DNA of 64,000 nucleotides from Sanguinoderma infundibulare (lineage: Eukaryota; Basidiomycota; Agaricomycetes; Polyporales; Polyporaceae), in assembly GCA_032821775.1 (NCBI GenBank), contig JAVLRN010000009.1, positions 62,001 to 126,000 of the forward strand. The letters run 5' to 3'. The notes beneath the pieces were generated by a model. That model had not been told where the DNA came from. It searched no databases and saw only the letters and a program-made list of their open reading frames with translations. Below, piece by piece: positions 23,556 through 34,269 of the stretch. Each line of letters opens with the position of its first letter. The first letter of the stretch is position 1. Made by a program: the position numbers and the translations under genes.

Positions 23556-26500
23556 ATGGCGCACCATGTCGAGGCCTCCGAGCGCAACAGCAGCAGCGCC
23601 GCGGAGTCCATCCAAGAGAAACCTGACATCGAGAAGGCTGGTACGTGATTCCGTGCCTTTGGCTCTTTCGACACCATTGAAGCATCTCGTCGCACCTCGC
23701 AGCAGCCGCCACAGCCCATGACATCTTAGCGGATTTCGATGACCCGAACATTGACAAGGATGCCATCCTTCTTGGTGAGCACAATTTCCAGCCTGACTAT
23801 ATGCGCTCATCGCCCCAGACCTTCTCCAGAGGACGACTCTCCCTACCCCGAGGTCCGCTCTGCCGTCGCCAACACTGATGACCCGACTATGCCCGTGTCA
23901 TCTTTGCGCGTGTGGGTGATAGGACTCATCTGGGCAATGATCATCCCCGGAATGAACCAGTTTTTCTTCTTCCGTTTCCCTGCCGTAAACGTTACTGGAG
24001 TGCGCCTTCCACGTCCACTTACTTGAAGTTCTCTCTTTGACACCTCTATTCAGATCGTCGCTCAGCTGATTTCATTCCCGGTGGGCCGAGCCTGGGCGAA
24101 GTTCATACCAAAGTACAAGATCTTTGGAGTGCAATTGAACCCTGGTCCGTTCAACGTCAAGGAACACGTCTTGATTACGATCATGGCCAGCGTCGGTTCC
24201 GGCTCAGCGTATGCGGTACGCCTGCGATTCCGTTCGCCAAGTGCATGTGCTCATCAGGCTCGTTACAGACCGACATCGTCGCCGTGCAGCGGGTGTACTA
24301 TAACCAGATCTATAGCTTCGGATGTGAGCCAACGCCCTCCCTGCCAGTCACGCCTAAATGAAAGCTGATGTGTGATGTCTCGCCCCCCAGACCAATGGAT
24401 GGTGGTTATGAGCACACAGCTTGTACGTACAATTTCCACTGTTATCGGAGAGAAGACTCGCATCTGACGCCTCGGATCCAGATTGGCTTCTCGATTGGTG
24501 GCATCGCCCGGCGGTTCCTCGTCCAGCCTCCATCTATGAGTAAGTCAGCCATTTGACATATCGCGCTCGGTTTTGCCGCTCAAACCGCGACATCAGTCTG
24601 GCCTGCGAACCTCGTTACATGCGCGCTCTTCAACACCCTTCACCAACAAGTGTATGCCGGCATGGGTAACCGCGGTGGCATGAGCCGCGAGAAGTTCTTC
24701 TTCATCGCCTTCGCGTGCTCCACGTGCTGGTACTTCTTCCCTGGCTACATCTTCCAGGCACTCTCGTTCTTCAACTGGGTCTGCTGGATCGTGCCAGACA
24801 ACATTGTCGTCAACCAGCTGTTCGGCTACAGCAGTGGGCTGGTGAGCTTCCACTATTGGGTCGAATCGTTTGTGTCCCAGTCTTGATTTTTCGTTTTCGT
24901 AGGGAATGTCCCTGATTACCTTCGATTGGGCGCAAATCGCGTACATCGGGTCCCCGCTGGCGACGCCGTGGTGGGCGGAAGCTAACATCGCCGTCGGCTT
25001 CGTTTTCTTCTTCTGTGAGTCTCATGCGCCTCGCCAAAATGACAGTTAATCTCAAGGACAGAAAGGGTTCATTGCCCCCATCTTCTACTACACGAACGTT
25101 TGGTTTGCCGAGTTCATGCCGTCAGTCTCCCCTGGCCAGCCGTTTTCTTGATTTGCACTTAAATAGCATGTCCACAGCATCTCGTCCCGCACATCGTTCG
25201 ACCGCTTCGGTCAGACGTACGACGTGTCCAAGATCATCAACGACGACGCGACGCTGAACATCGCGAAGTATAAGCAGTACAGTCCGCTCTTCCTCTCGAC
25301 CACCTTCACGCTCTCCTACGGTCTTTCGTTTGCGTCGATCACCGCGACCCTCACGCACACCTTCTTGTACTTCCGCAAGCAGATCTGGGTACAGTCTCGG
25401 CGCTCTATGAGTGAGCAGCCTGACATCCACGCTCGCTTGATGTCGAGGTACCCGCAGGTACCGGAATGGTGGTACGCGACGATCTTCCGTGAGTGCCTTG
25501 GAATTATATTCTGCTGTTATGTACTAACTCGTGTTTGTGTAGTTACGATGTTCATCTTCGGTGTTATCTCCATTGAGGTTTGGCATACACAGTTCCCAGT
25601 CTGGGCATTCGTCCTTGCCCTCATCATTTGTAAGTGGGCGCTGCATGCGAGACATCGGTGTTAGCCTTACAATTCCCTTTGAAAGCGTTCGTGTACACCA
25701 TCCCCATCGGTATGATCCAGGCCATCACGAACCAACAGATTGGCTTGAAGTCAGTAATATATCCTGTCTTTGGGCGTGCCTCTGCTTAACGCGTAAACAG
25801 CGTCATCACCGAGTTGATCATCGGATACGCCCTCCCCGGCCGCCCCATTGCTATGATGATGTTCAAGACGTGGGGATACATCACCATGGCCCAAGCGCTT
25901 ACCTTCGCCTCCGACTTCAAGCTCGGCCACTATATGAAGATCCCGCCGCGGCCCATGTTCTGGTCGCAGGTCGTAGCGACGGTCATTGCCGGAACCGTGC
26001 AGCTCGGCGTCCAGGCCTGGATGTTCACCAACATCCCGGACATGTGCGCGCCGAACCAGCCCAGCGGATTCATCGTCCGTTTTCTCGTGCATTTGCGCAA
26101 CAGAGTCCAGGCTGATCGTTTTTTCGCCAGTGCCCGTCTACGCAAGTCTTTGGAACGGCGTCCATCATCTGGGGCGTCATCGGGCCTGCACGCCAGTTCT
26201 CCCCCGGCCAGATCTACTAGTCCGTCCCCCCTTTCTTCTCTCTCTTTCTGTGCGTGTGCGGTGGCTAACGTCGGTCCACAGCGGCCTTGTGTTCTTCTTC
26301 CTCATCGGCGCGCTCGCGCCCCTCACGGGCTACCTCATCACCCTCAAGTGGCCGAACTCGTTCATCAAATACGTCAACTTCCCCGTCATCTTCAGCGGCA
26401 CGGGCCTCATCCCGCCCGCGACGGCGTTCAACTACGTGCCCTGGACGATCGTCGGCTTCACGTTCAACTACGTCATCCGCCGGCGCCACTTCTCCTGGTG

Positions 26501-26889
26501 GACCAAGTACAACTGTGCGTCCTGTTTTACCATCTTGCCCCTGCCTCTTTCGTGCTCGTGCTGCGAAACAAGGAACGTGGACTGATGGTGCGAATGCGAA
26601 TGCAGATGTGCTGTCGGCCGCCCTCGACTCTGGCGTGGCCGTGTCTGCGATCTTGATCTTCTTCATCCTGCAGTATCCTGACAACGGCAAGATCGGCGCG
26701 CACACCATCCAGACGTGGTGGGGCAACACCGTCTCCTTCAACAACGCGGACGGCGCCGCGTTGCCGCTCAGGACCCTTGCCCCTGGCGAAGCGTTTGGGT
26801 GAGTTCCACCGTCGTGTGCTGTTCAGTCAGATCCACTAGGGCAGTGCTGGGGCTGACAAGTGACGCTCGGCAGACCTTCTACGTGGTGA
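23556..26889 (+). CDS. OPT-family oligopeptide transporter
   Basis: More than a dozen exons give a membrane protein of roughly 750 residues. It starts MAHHVEASERNSSS with a hydrophilic tail and then the OPT entry segment (DDPTMPVSSLRVWVIGLIWAM). Further OPT hallmarks are NPGPFNVKEHVLITIMAS, GGMSREKFFFIAF, YIGSPLATPWWAE, the KIPPRPMFWSQVVATVIAG stretch and CPSTQVFGTASIIWGVIGP, with hydrophobic helices between. OPT proteins import tri- to pentapeptides and sometimes glutathione or siderophore-like metal complexes with protons. The final intron places the stop right after GPSTW at 26887. Genes of this type often expand in wood-decay fungi, but only one copy is seen here. Confidence 0.93.
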
Positions 26890-28378
26890 AGTGTAAGATC
26901 TGTAGCCTTAGGACGACTTGCGAAGAACTTGTAATGATAATGTTACGCGATGAACGCGATGTACGCCTGACAGTCACTATGTATCCATCCTTGTCAAGTA
27001 TCCATTCTTTCTGTGAATTCGTCCCGCGATCCATGCTTGCGGCGGACTCGAATACGATGAGATCGCATACCAAGTCGGCCTTTGGAGTTTGCGCGGAGAC
27101 TGAGTACCAAACACTGTGTTTGTGACCTCAGCGAAGTGGGTATTCGGACGACGTCGCACTGAGCAAGAGTCGCTGAATGCGTCTCGATTTCAGGACAGCG
27201 CTCTAGATTACAAGAAGGCGATATTACCAACGACAATAGCAACGACTTCGGCTGTATTGTTACTTACTCTCAGCATGCATGCACCTCCGGTCAGCTTATT
27301 CGCTGTCAATGTTCAGGCGCACCTGACCACCGAAGGGCTGCTTCGGCCCCCGCACTTAGAGCCAGCAGGCGACCGCAGAGAGCTCCAGAGGACACCAGAA
27401 CGTCTGGAATCAAGATCACAGGAAGCCGCTGCCTCTAGCCGGTGCGAAGTTCATGGCTGGGCAGCAACGAGTGCTTCCCGCCGTGCTTCTTTACTACCAC
27501 AAGCTCAGGCTGAGAAGGCCAGTTCGGATGAACCTATGTAGAGGTGGAGCAAACGAAGCTGCGGAGCAGGAAGGGCGTTTGGGACGATGTTCGGGGACTC
27601 CATTTGCGCGAGGCGGTCCAGAGGCGGTACGGCACCAGCGCGACCACCAACGTAGTAAGCACTGCGGTTGGCTGCGGTGTACTAAGTACTCGCTGCAGAC
27701 CGCCTCCCGGCCATGTCGTGACTGGTGAGTTTCCGTCGTCCTACAGTTTCACGAGACCTCACGAACGTCTTCTCTGCTGCGGCAGGTCTCAATGTAGCGT
27801 AAGGTCCGGTACTGAGGTCATCCGCTGCTCGCATTCTTACGAAGCTAAGCGACTCGGAGAGTCGGATGCGCCCCAAACGAATTCCCATGACGCAGAGGCT
27901 GCTCAATTACGAGCTCTTTGGAAGACAACGTCGGTATGTCTGAATCCACGTCATAATGATAAGTGAATCATTGAGGTTTGATTTCGACGCATGCTAGTAC
28001 TACGTCGAGTTTGTCGCTTTGGGGCGCTCAGCGACTGGAGACACCTCGAGACGTTTCCCCACCTACTTTGCATCTCTCCCGCTTGTCGGGTACGATATTC
28101 TTAACTGCGGGCCGCACATCGTCATTGTCGACCAGCACAGGATCTTGCTGCGGGCCACACATCGTCGCAGAACTGTGAGGCTCAGTCACTTGCACGACGT
28201 AGCTACAGGGCTCGAATGCCTCGAAGGCCAGTGGGACCTCGTTCGCGTATAAAGGCCAAGCTCTTCGTATGTCGCAACCTCATCCCCTCGCCGTCGCAGT
28301 TGATCTGCTTCTCACTCGCCCTCTTATACAAGCTCTCTCACTGCATCTAGCCATCCACCAGTTAACAGTCAAGTCAAG
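26890..28378. other. 1.5-kb intergenic region with a short direct repeat
   Basis: No gene is supported between the OPT stop and the proline-repeat gene. Two 18-nt copies of TGCGGGCCRCACATCGTC, differing by one base, lie at 28106-28123 and 28149-28166, about 220 nt upstream of the proline-repeat start, and may be paired regulator sites. Frames near 27540-27960 are unsupported. Confidence 0.5.
28248..28253 (+). promoter_or_regulatory. TATA box of the proline-repeat gene
   Basis: TATAAA lies about 126 nt upstream of the ATG at 28379, followed by a pyrimidine-rich leader, a common layout in fungal genes with high or regulated expression. Confidence 0.55.
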
Positions 28379-29408
28379 ATGCGTTCCGCCACCATCTTGT
28401 ATGCTCTTGCCGCCCTCGCCATGAGCGGGTATGGGCTTCCGCTCGCCGCCCGCGACGACGGGTAAGTGCCGCTTGTGTATCCGATTTCCATACACCCAGG
28501 CTCATGCGCGCATGTTCTTGCTATACAGGTCGCTCGCGATGTATGCTCGTGAAGCCCGTCCTCCTCCTCCGCCGCCGCCGCCTCCCCCTCACGCGGTGCG
28601 TGAGGCTGAAGCCCGCCCGCCGCCGCCTCCTCCGCCGCCTCCTCATGCGGCGCGTGAGGCTGCTCCTCCACCGCCGCCTCCGTCTCCACCCCCACCCCCT
28701 CCGCACGCGGCCCGCGAGGCTGAGGCGCGTCCTCCCCCGCCGCCTCCCCCGCCTCCTCATGCGGCGCGTGAAGCTGCCCCGCCGCCGCCGCCGCCTCCCC
28801 CACCCCCTCCGCACGCGGCCCGCGAGGCCGAAGCGCGTCCCCCTCCTCCCCCGCCGCCTCCCCCGCCTCCTCATGCGGCGCGTGAGGCTGCTCCTCCCCC
28901 GCCGCCTCCTCCCCCACCTCCTCCCCCTCACGCTATTCGCGAGGCTGCTCCGCCTCCTCCTCCTCCGCCTCCTCCCCCACCCCCTCCGCACGCGGCTCGT
29001 GAGGCCCGTCCTCCTCCCCCTCCGCCACCTCCCCCTCACGCAGTCCGTGAGGCTGAGGCTGCTCCTCCACCGCCGCCTCCGCCTCCGCCTCCACCCCCAC
29101 CCCCTCCGCACGCGGCCCGCGAGGCTGAGGCGCGTCCTCCCCCGCCGCCTCCCCTGCCTCCTCATGCGGCGCGTGAGGCTGCCCCGCCGCCGCCGCCGCC
29201 GCCTCCGCCTCCCCCACCCCCTCACGCAGTCCGTGAGGCTGAGGCTGCTCCGCCGCCGCCGCCGCCGCCGCCGCCTCCTCCGCCCCCTCCGCACGCGGCC
29301 CGCGAGGCTGATGCTCGTCCTCCTCCCCCACCGCTGCCTCCGCCCCATGCGGCTCGTGAGGCCGAGGCGCGTCCCCCTCCCCCGCCTCCTCCCCCACCCC
29401 ACTTTTAG
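28379..29408 (+). CDS. Secreted polyproline-repeat protein with HA(A/V)REA linkers
   Basis: Two exons (28379-28461, 28529-29408) across a 67-nt intron give 320 residues. The N-terminus (MRSATILYALAALAMSGYGLP) is a signal peptide. The rest is 15 polyproline blocks of roughly 8-15 residues, separated by 14 linkers of the form HA(A/V/I)REA, often REAEA, and the chain ends at HF. Polyproline helices suggest an extended extracellular protein like plant extensins; no catalytic domain is present. The linkers resemble the Glu-Ala spacers that dipeptidyl aminopeptidase removes from yeast pheromone precursors, but the dibasic Kex2 site is missing. No family is recognised. The repeat keeps other frames open on both strands; signal peptide, splicing and the regular linkers support this one. 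Confidence 0.8.
28541..29405 (+). repeat. Coding minisatellite of 15 proline-tract units
   Basis: Units of roughly 45-70 nt alternate CCT/CCC/CCG proline codons with a conserved GCGGCSCGYGAGGCT-type linker. Unit length varies by whole codons, and linker classes alternate (AREAEARP, AREAAP), which suggests expansion by unequal exchange of two-unit blocks. Confidence 0.85.
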
Positions 29409-29710
29409 AGTCGCCGCCTAAGAGGACTAGCTGCAACCGTGGGAGGGCGACTCGGAGCCACTGCTGGAGCTGACTGTCCCCAATTCTTTGCATGTACTTT
29501 GATAGGACAAGTCGTCCCTTTGATTTGATTAGAATGAATATCACTCGTGTACGGTATCCACTGCCTTGATCTATGAGCTCGCGTGCGTTTGGATCTGCCA
29601 CATTCGCTCCTGGGGAAGTTCGACGGTTAACCCTAAAAATAGAAGGGCGAATGCTTTACGGGGATCATCATCATAACATTTTCCTACCCGCGAACATCCT
29701 CTGATCACGA
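29409..29710. other. Convergent 3' flanks
   Basis: A 302-nt gap between the stops of the proline-repeat gene (plus) and DCC1 (minus). Nothing else is seen. Confidence 0.6.
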
Positions 29711-31189
29711 TCACCCAGTATACTTCGCGCGTGCGGTGTACCAGATCCCGTCCGAGTCCGTGACGGCGCGGGCGTGCTTGAGGAGGAGCTTGTCGCGTTC
29801 CTTGCCGTCGACGGCGACGTCGGCGAGGAAGGGCGCGATCTCATCCGGCTTCCAGCGCGGCCGCGCGAGGAAGAGCTCGGCGAAGCGCGCGCCGGGCTCC
29901 GCGGGCAGCTCGGACGAGGGGAAGTAGGCGAGCAAGGGGACGGGCGGGTCTGCGAGCGGGTCGGTGGAGGTGAGGTAGTTGCCCTAGGGTGGACGTTGGG
30001 TTGAGGATGTGCGCCAGGGGCGGGATGGAGGAGTGGGACGTACCGAGAGGAGTGGGAGGGACAGTTTGTCTTCGAACGTGTCGCCGACTGCTTTGCGCCA
30101 CTGGCCGAGGAACGCCTTCTCTGGCGTCGGCTCGTTCTAAATGATGTAGACCGTTAGTGAAGGCATGCTTCTCGTCGACAGCTGCAAGGAGGGCGAGAGG
30201 CGCACCCTGTACGCTCGCAGGATGCCCAGGCCAACCTCTCGGACCACGGCGTCCACGTCCATCTTCCACGTCTTCTCGTCCTTGTCCAGCGTCCCGAACC
30301 AGGACATGACTTGGCGGGAGACGTCCCTGCGGATTTCGTGGTCGTTTTCGAGGGCGAATAGGAGTGTCGAGACGGGGACGGCCGCATACGACGAGAGGGA
30401 CAGGGAGACTAGGTTGGTGAGGATAAGCTCGAGGATCGTGGTCAGGTACGAGGGCGCGATGGGCCGGAGTTCACCTGCGGAAACCAGAGGCCCTCAGCAA
30501 GTGCCGGATAACAGTGCCTAGGACGGTAAAAAGGGCGAACCCTTGAGTATGAGCACGCGTCTGTCGCGAAGACCCTTGGCGAGCTCGGCATCGCTCGCCT
30601 GGATTGTGGCTCGTGCATCCTCGAACGTGAATTTCGGTCTCTTCCTCTGTTTTAAGTGGATCAGCGACCAGTTTTTCTGAGGCTTTCGAGACGCGCACCG
30701 GTGAAACGCCGTCGTCGTCTTCGTCGTCGCTGACCATGTCCTCGTCTTCGTGGCCCTCGTCGTACTCCCGCCCTCGCAGGAGCGCCTTCAACTTGTGCAG
30801 GCGCGGAACACTCGGCACGAGTTCGATGACTTCGTTCAGCTGGTCGCGGATGAAGACTTCCTCTACGGGCTCGTCGTCGTCCTCTGGGCGGGACGGGTCC
30901 GGTGTGACGACGCAGACGGAGTTGGACAGCACCACGGAGCGAACGGTGTAGGTCTTGTCTGCGGTGCACAAGACGGCGTCCTCTTCCGGCGCGCCCTTGA
31001 TCGTGAATCTGAGGAACGATGTAAGGAAAAGAGGAACTGAAATGCGCGGCGTGGTACCTACCGCGGTCTCTCGAGCCCTTCAACCGATGACTCGATGAGC
31101 TTGCAGAGATCGGGTGGGAGCTCGAGCAGCTTGAAGGCACCGGTGTCGGATTGAGGCGAATTTGAGAATCTGAGTTCACACTTGTCCAT
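29711..31189 (-). CDS. DCC1: Sister chromatid cohesion protein Dcc1
   Basis: A spliced minus-strand gene of about 400 residues in at least five exons. After a short N-terminus it has FTIKGAPEEDAVLCTADKTY, the conserved Dcc1 core, then TVRSVVLSNSVCVVTP, an acidic loop, and a helical and winged-helix C-terminal half (RPIAPSYLTTILELILTNLV and WKPDEIAPFLADVAV). Dcc1 joins Ctf8 and Ctf18-RFC, which loads PCNA and helps set up sister chromatid cohesion; its C-terminal winged helices contact DNA and polymerase epsilon. The junction SP to RKRPKFTF uses a 52-nt phase-0 intron. Start 31189 gives MDKCELRF. Confidence 0.9.
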
Positions 31190-31753
31190 AGCTGCTAATA
31201 CCTAGGGAGGATAATTTTGTGCTTGTGGTCAGTGGCAGGTGTGGTTAATGAACCCAGGGACGCGTCACGTTCGACGCGTCCGAGTCGCTAGCGCGCGTCA
31301 AGTCACATCCACGTGTGCAAAGTCACAGGGCTTCCAGCAAAGCGACATGCATTTCGGCGAGTGTGCGCAAGATCTAGCAGCCAGAGCATAAACATGAAGA
31401 CAGTTCTCTATTTGACAGGAGAATGCCCGTCCGACGATGACGCGAAGCCCGACGCTAGCAGCAGGCATTGAAATACATCCTGAGTACCGAGTACTGAGTT
31501 CTCTCTCGAACATACACATCTACTATACATATGTGGAGATCCGCATGCAAGATGTTGTACGAAGATTCGCAGTTGGCAATTACGCGCGTCCAATCCAAAC
31601 CCGCTGACTCAATCACCATGCGAGCCAGCTGGAAGCAAACCCGCGCCCACGTCCAACACAACACAATCCTACACAGAGCGAACCGAGCAGTAGTACATCC
31701 TAGCAGCACAAGAAGGTTCCTCAAAACCGAGTCTCACCACCCCATAAGCCTCT
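31190..31753. other. Intergenic region, no gene seen
   Basis: This lies between the DCC1 start and the stop of the DUF262 gene. No coding or RNA gene is supported; it should hold the DCC1 promoter. Confidence 0.5.
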
Positions 31754-34009
31754 TCACTTGCGCCTGCCCTGCTTCTTCGGGCGGTAGTCGTCGTCATAGT
31801 CCATCTCATCCTCGTCATCTTGCCTGCGCGCGTTCTTCTTCTTCTTCCTCTGGCTCCCGCTGACGCCATCCACGGTCGCCTCTACGATCGCCCACAGGTC
31901 GCGGATGATGTCGGAGCGGAGGCGGATGTCCGGGTGCTTGTTCCGGATGTCCTTGCGCATGTCGTAGATCGCGTCCGCCTGCTCCTCGTCAGATAAGTCC
32001 CGGAGCACGAATAGCATCACACCTGTCAACTCGCGTCAGCGGTCGTTGCGACGTTACCGTCCCCTCCGCCCCGACGGACTCACCGGTGAAGACGAACTCG
32101 GCGGGGGCGACGCGCTGCTTCATCTCGCTGAATGCCGCGTTTAGCCGCGGCTTGTCCGCGATGTGCCAGAAGCGGTTGAGGAGGTCGCGGATGCTGTCCT
32201 TGAACGCCTCCTTTGGAGGGATCATGCTCGACAGCCAGCCCTCGAGATTCTTCGACAGCGGAAGCGCCTGCTCGGGATACATGTTGCAGCAGTAGACCAG
32301 GCCGGCCATGAGCTGGAAGTCCTGCCCGCGCTTCACCTGCACGTTGATCTTCTGCGTCAGGCTGTTCTCGATGTACACGTAGCGCGACTGCAACTCGCCG
32401 ATCCACTCCGTCCACGGCGACGCGATCGCTTGCAGTTTCTCTGCGAGCGGGACCTGGCGGTTAGACAAGGAGCGTTGCAGCTCAGTAATTGGGAGGACGG
32501 ACCTGCTGCTGTGAGGGCTACGCCCAGTTGCACTCGTTGGAAGATGTCACGCTCGATCATGTGTGGTAGTGCTTCGTATTCCACTACGCGGCGTCAGCGG
32601 GCGCAGCTAGTCGATGCTGAGGTGGAGGACGCTTACCGCACGTAATCGTCTTCCCCGCGAAATCAGTCTTCCAGCGCTCTGGTATCTCCAATCGCGACTT
32701 CTTCCGCGCATTAGAACGAGTGTACCACCAGTTCTTTCCAGTCGTAGGATTTTTATCTGGTAGCCGTCAGCGGCGCTAGTTTTGTACGAGAAAAATTGAC
32801 TCACATGGTATCTGCGGATGAACGAACGTTAGTACAAGCCTAAAAACAAGGCACAGTCCTAATGTTCGAATCCTGCTTAGTCGTGAACCATAGGATCCAC
32901 TTCTGCCCGAACGTAGCTCGTTTCCGGGATGGGTGAAGCATGAGCATGGGCAACCTTGGTATGATGCTGGAGTCACAGCGACTTCCAAAATGTGTCTTCG
33001 CGAGTAGAAACGCGCACAGCTGTACGCAAGCCCAAGACAACCGAAAGCACGATCTACAACGTGAGGAGCCGCGGGAATGCAGCATCATCCCGGGTCAACC
33101 ACTGCGGATGAACGTGGCTTCAACTAAATATTGACCAACGTGGCGCGCCCACCGAACTAGACCCGGACCTCACGCGGCGCCTTCATAAGTGAACACAGCG
33201 GCGGGTCTGAGTCTGCGGCCTTTGAGCGCGCGCGTAAGACAAAGAACCTCGCGGTCGCGCGTCCTCCTGCGCTGGCTGGGCTCTCGCGCGGTCTCGATCT
33301 CCCATCGGGGCCGGTCGTCAAACCATCCTGAACGCGTTTTGCCAGCGACGACCATCGCGTTAAAGGTCGTCTCACCTCAGTGGCCTGGATCCCCTGGCAA
33401 AAAAGTAACACCGCGCCCGATGTTGCGAGCATTTTCGGACTCCTCAAGCCCCCAACTCTGGAAAGAACGGCAAGCAACACACCATCCAGTATGTTTGGAT
33501 TGTTTTGAAGGAAATGTGCAGATAGCAAGGAATATATCGAGGACTCACTTGGCCATCAAAGAACCTCTGGATAGATGTCAGACGCTGCTTGCCATCGACG
33601 CAACACTTGACCCTCTCCCCATCCTCGTCCGTGTACACCGCCAGCACGACAGGTGGCACGTAGTAGTTGCGCCATATGGAGTCGAGTAGCTTGATTTGTT
33701 TCGCTTCCGGCCAGACAATCTCTGAAGGAGATGAGACGGAAGTGGCGCGTGATAGCAGGGAGATACGGACCTCGCTGGTAGGGCGGATTGACGTCAATCA
33801 CGCCTTGGTGGATGAGCCCTGGACAGGGTCGAGGGATAAGCGAGATACATCCTCGGAGACCGCAGCCACGTACCATGCAACTGCTTGGTCGTATAGGAGC
33901 GCGCGATGGGGGCTGAGAGGCACGGGCCCAAGTCAAACTTGTTCGGATCCTGGATCTCCTCCTCCTCCTCCTGCTCGAGCTCATCAAGGTCATCTTCATA
34001 GTCGCTCAT
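31754..34009 (-). CDS. DUF262 (GmrSD N-terminal-like) domain protein
   Basis: Eight exons (34009-33874, 33818-33771, 33721-33549, 32811-32805, 32756-32637, 32583-32503, 32440-32084, 32022-31754) join in phase to 396 residues. An acidic N-terminus (DELEQEEEEEIQDP) precedes a DUF262 fold with NPPYQREIVWPEAKQIKLLDSI and the signature VDGKQRLTSIQRFFDG, whose DGxQR motif is the ParB/GmrSD-type nucleotide-binding or nuclease centre. The middle is helical and the C-terminus lysine-rich (SGSQRKKKKNARRQ), probably nuclear. In bacteria DUF262 is part of modification-dependent restriction enzymes; fungal single-domain members are conserved but uncharacterised. The third intron is 737 nt and is followed by a 7-nt micro-exon. 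Confidence 0.88.
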
Positions 34010-34269
34010 CCTAACGCCCGATGTCGACAGTAGCGGTGCACAGAGAGGGAGGTGAGAGGGGGAGGCAAGTCATACATTCATCCACCAGCCCGAGTTGCTA
34101 CAGCTTGCACACCCGTTCAAAATTGGGCGTCTGCTCGCATCGGCAAACACCGACAGCGTATTTGGGCGCTTTTCGGGCAGTGCGGACGCGACCGTCAAGG
34201 GCGTCATAGATCCCCCTCTCTTCTCTTCCGCTCCCGTCGTGCTCGTTGCCCGACGCCTCACGACTGTGC
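34010..34269. promoter_or_regulatory. Shared bidirectional promoter of the DUF262 and NIPA genes
   Basis: Only 260 nt separate the two ATG codons, which face away from each other. Both leaders and core promoters must lie here, so the two genes are probably expressed together. No TATA box stands out. Confidence 0.6.

Noticed and set aside
27544..27966. 140-codon plus-strand frame downstream of the OPT gene
   Set aside because: Some segments look coding, but there is no recognisable family, no clear start context and no supporting splice pattern.
28521..29402. 293-codon minus-strand Arg/Gly-rich frame opposite the proline-repeat gene
   Set aside because: It is the mirror of the CCN codon repeats. 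It lacks a credible start context and splice sites, while the plus strand has a signal peptide and intron.
32865..32882. GTTCGAATCCTGC resembling a tRNA B box
   Set aside because: No A box or pairing acceptor ends are found at the right distance.
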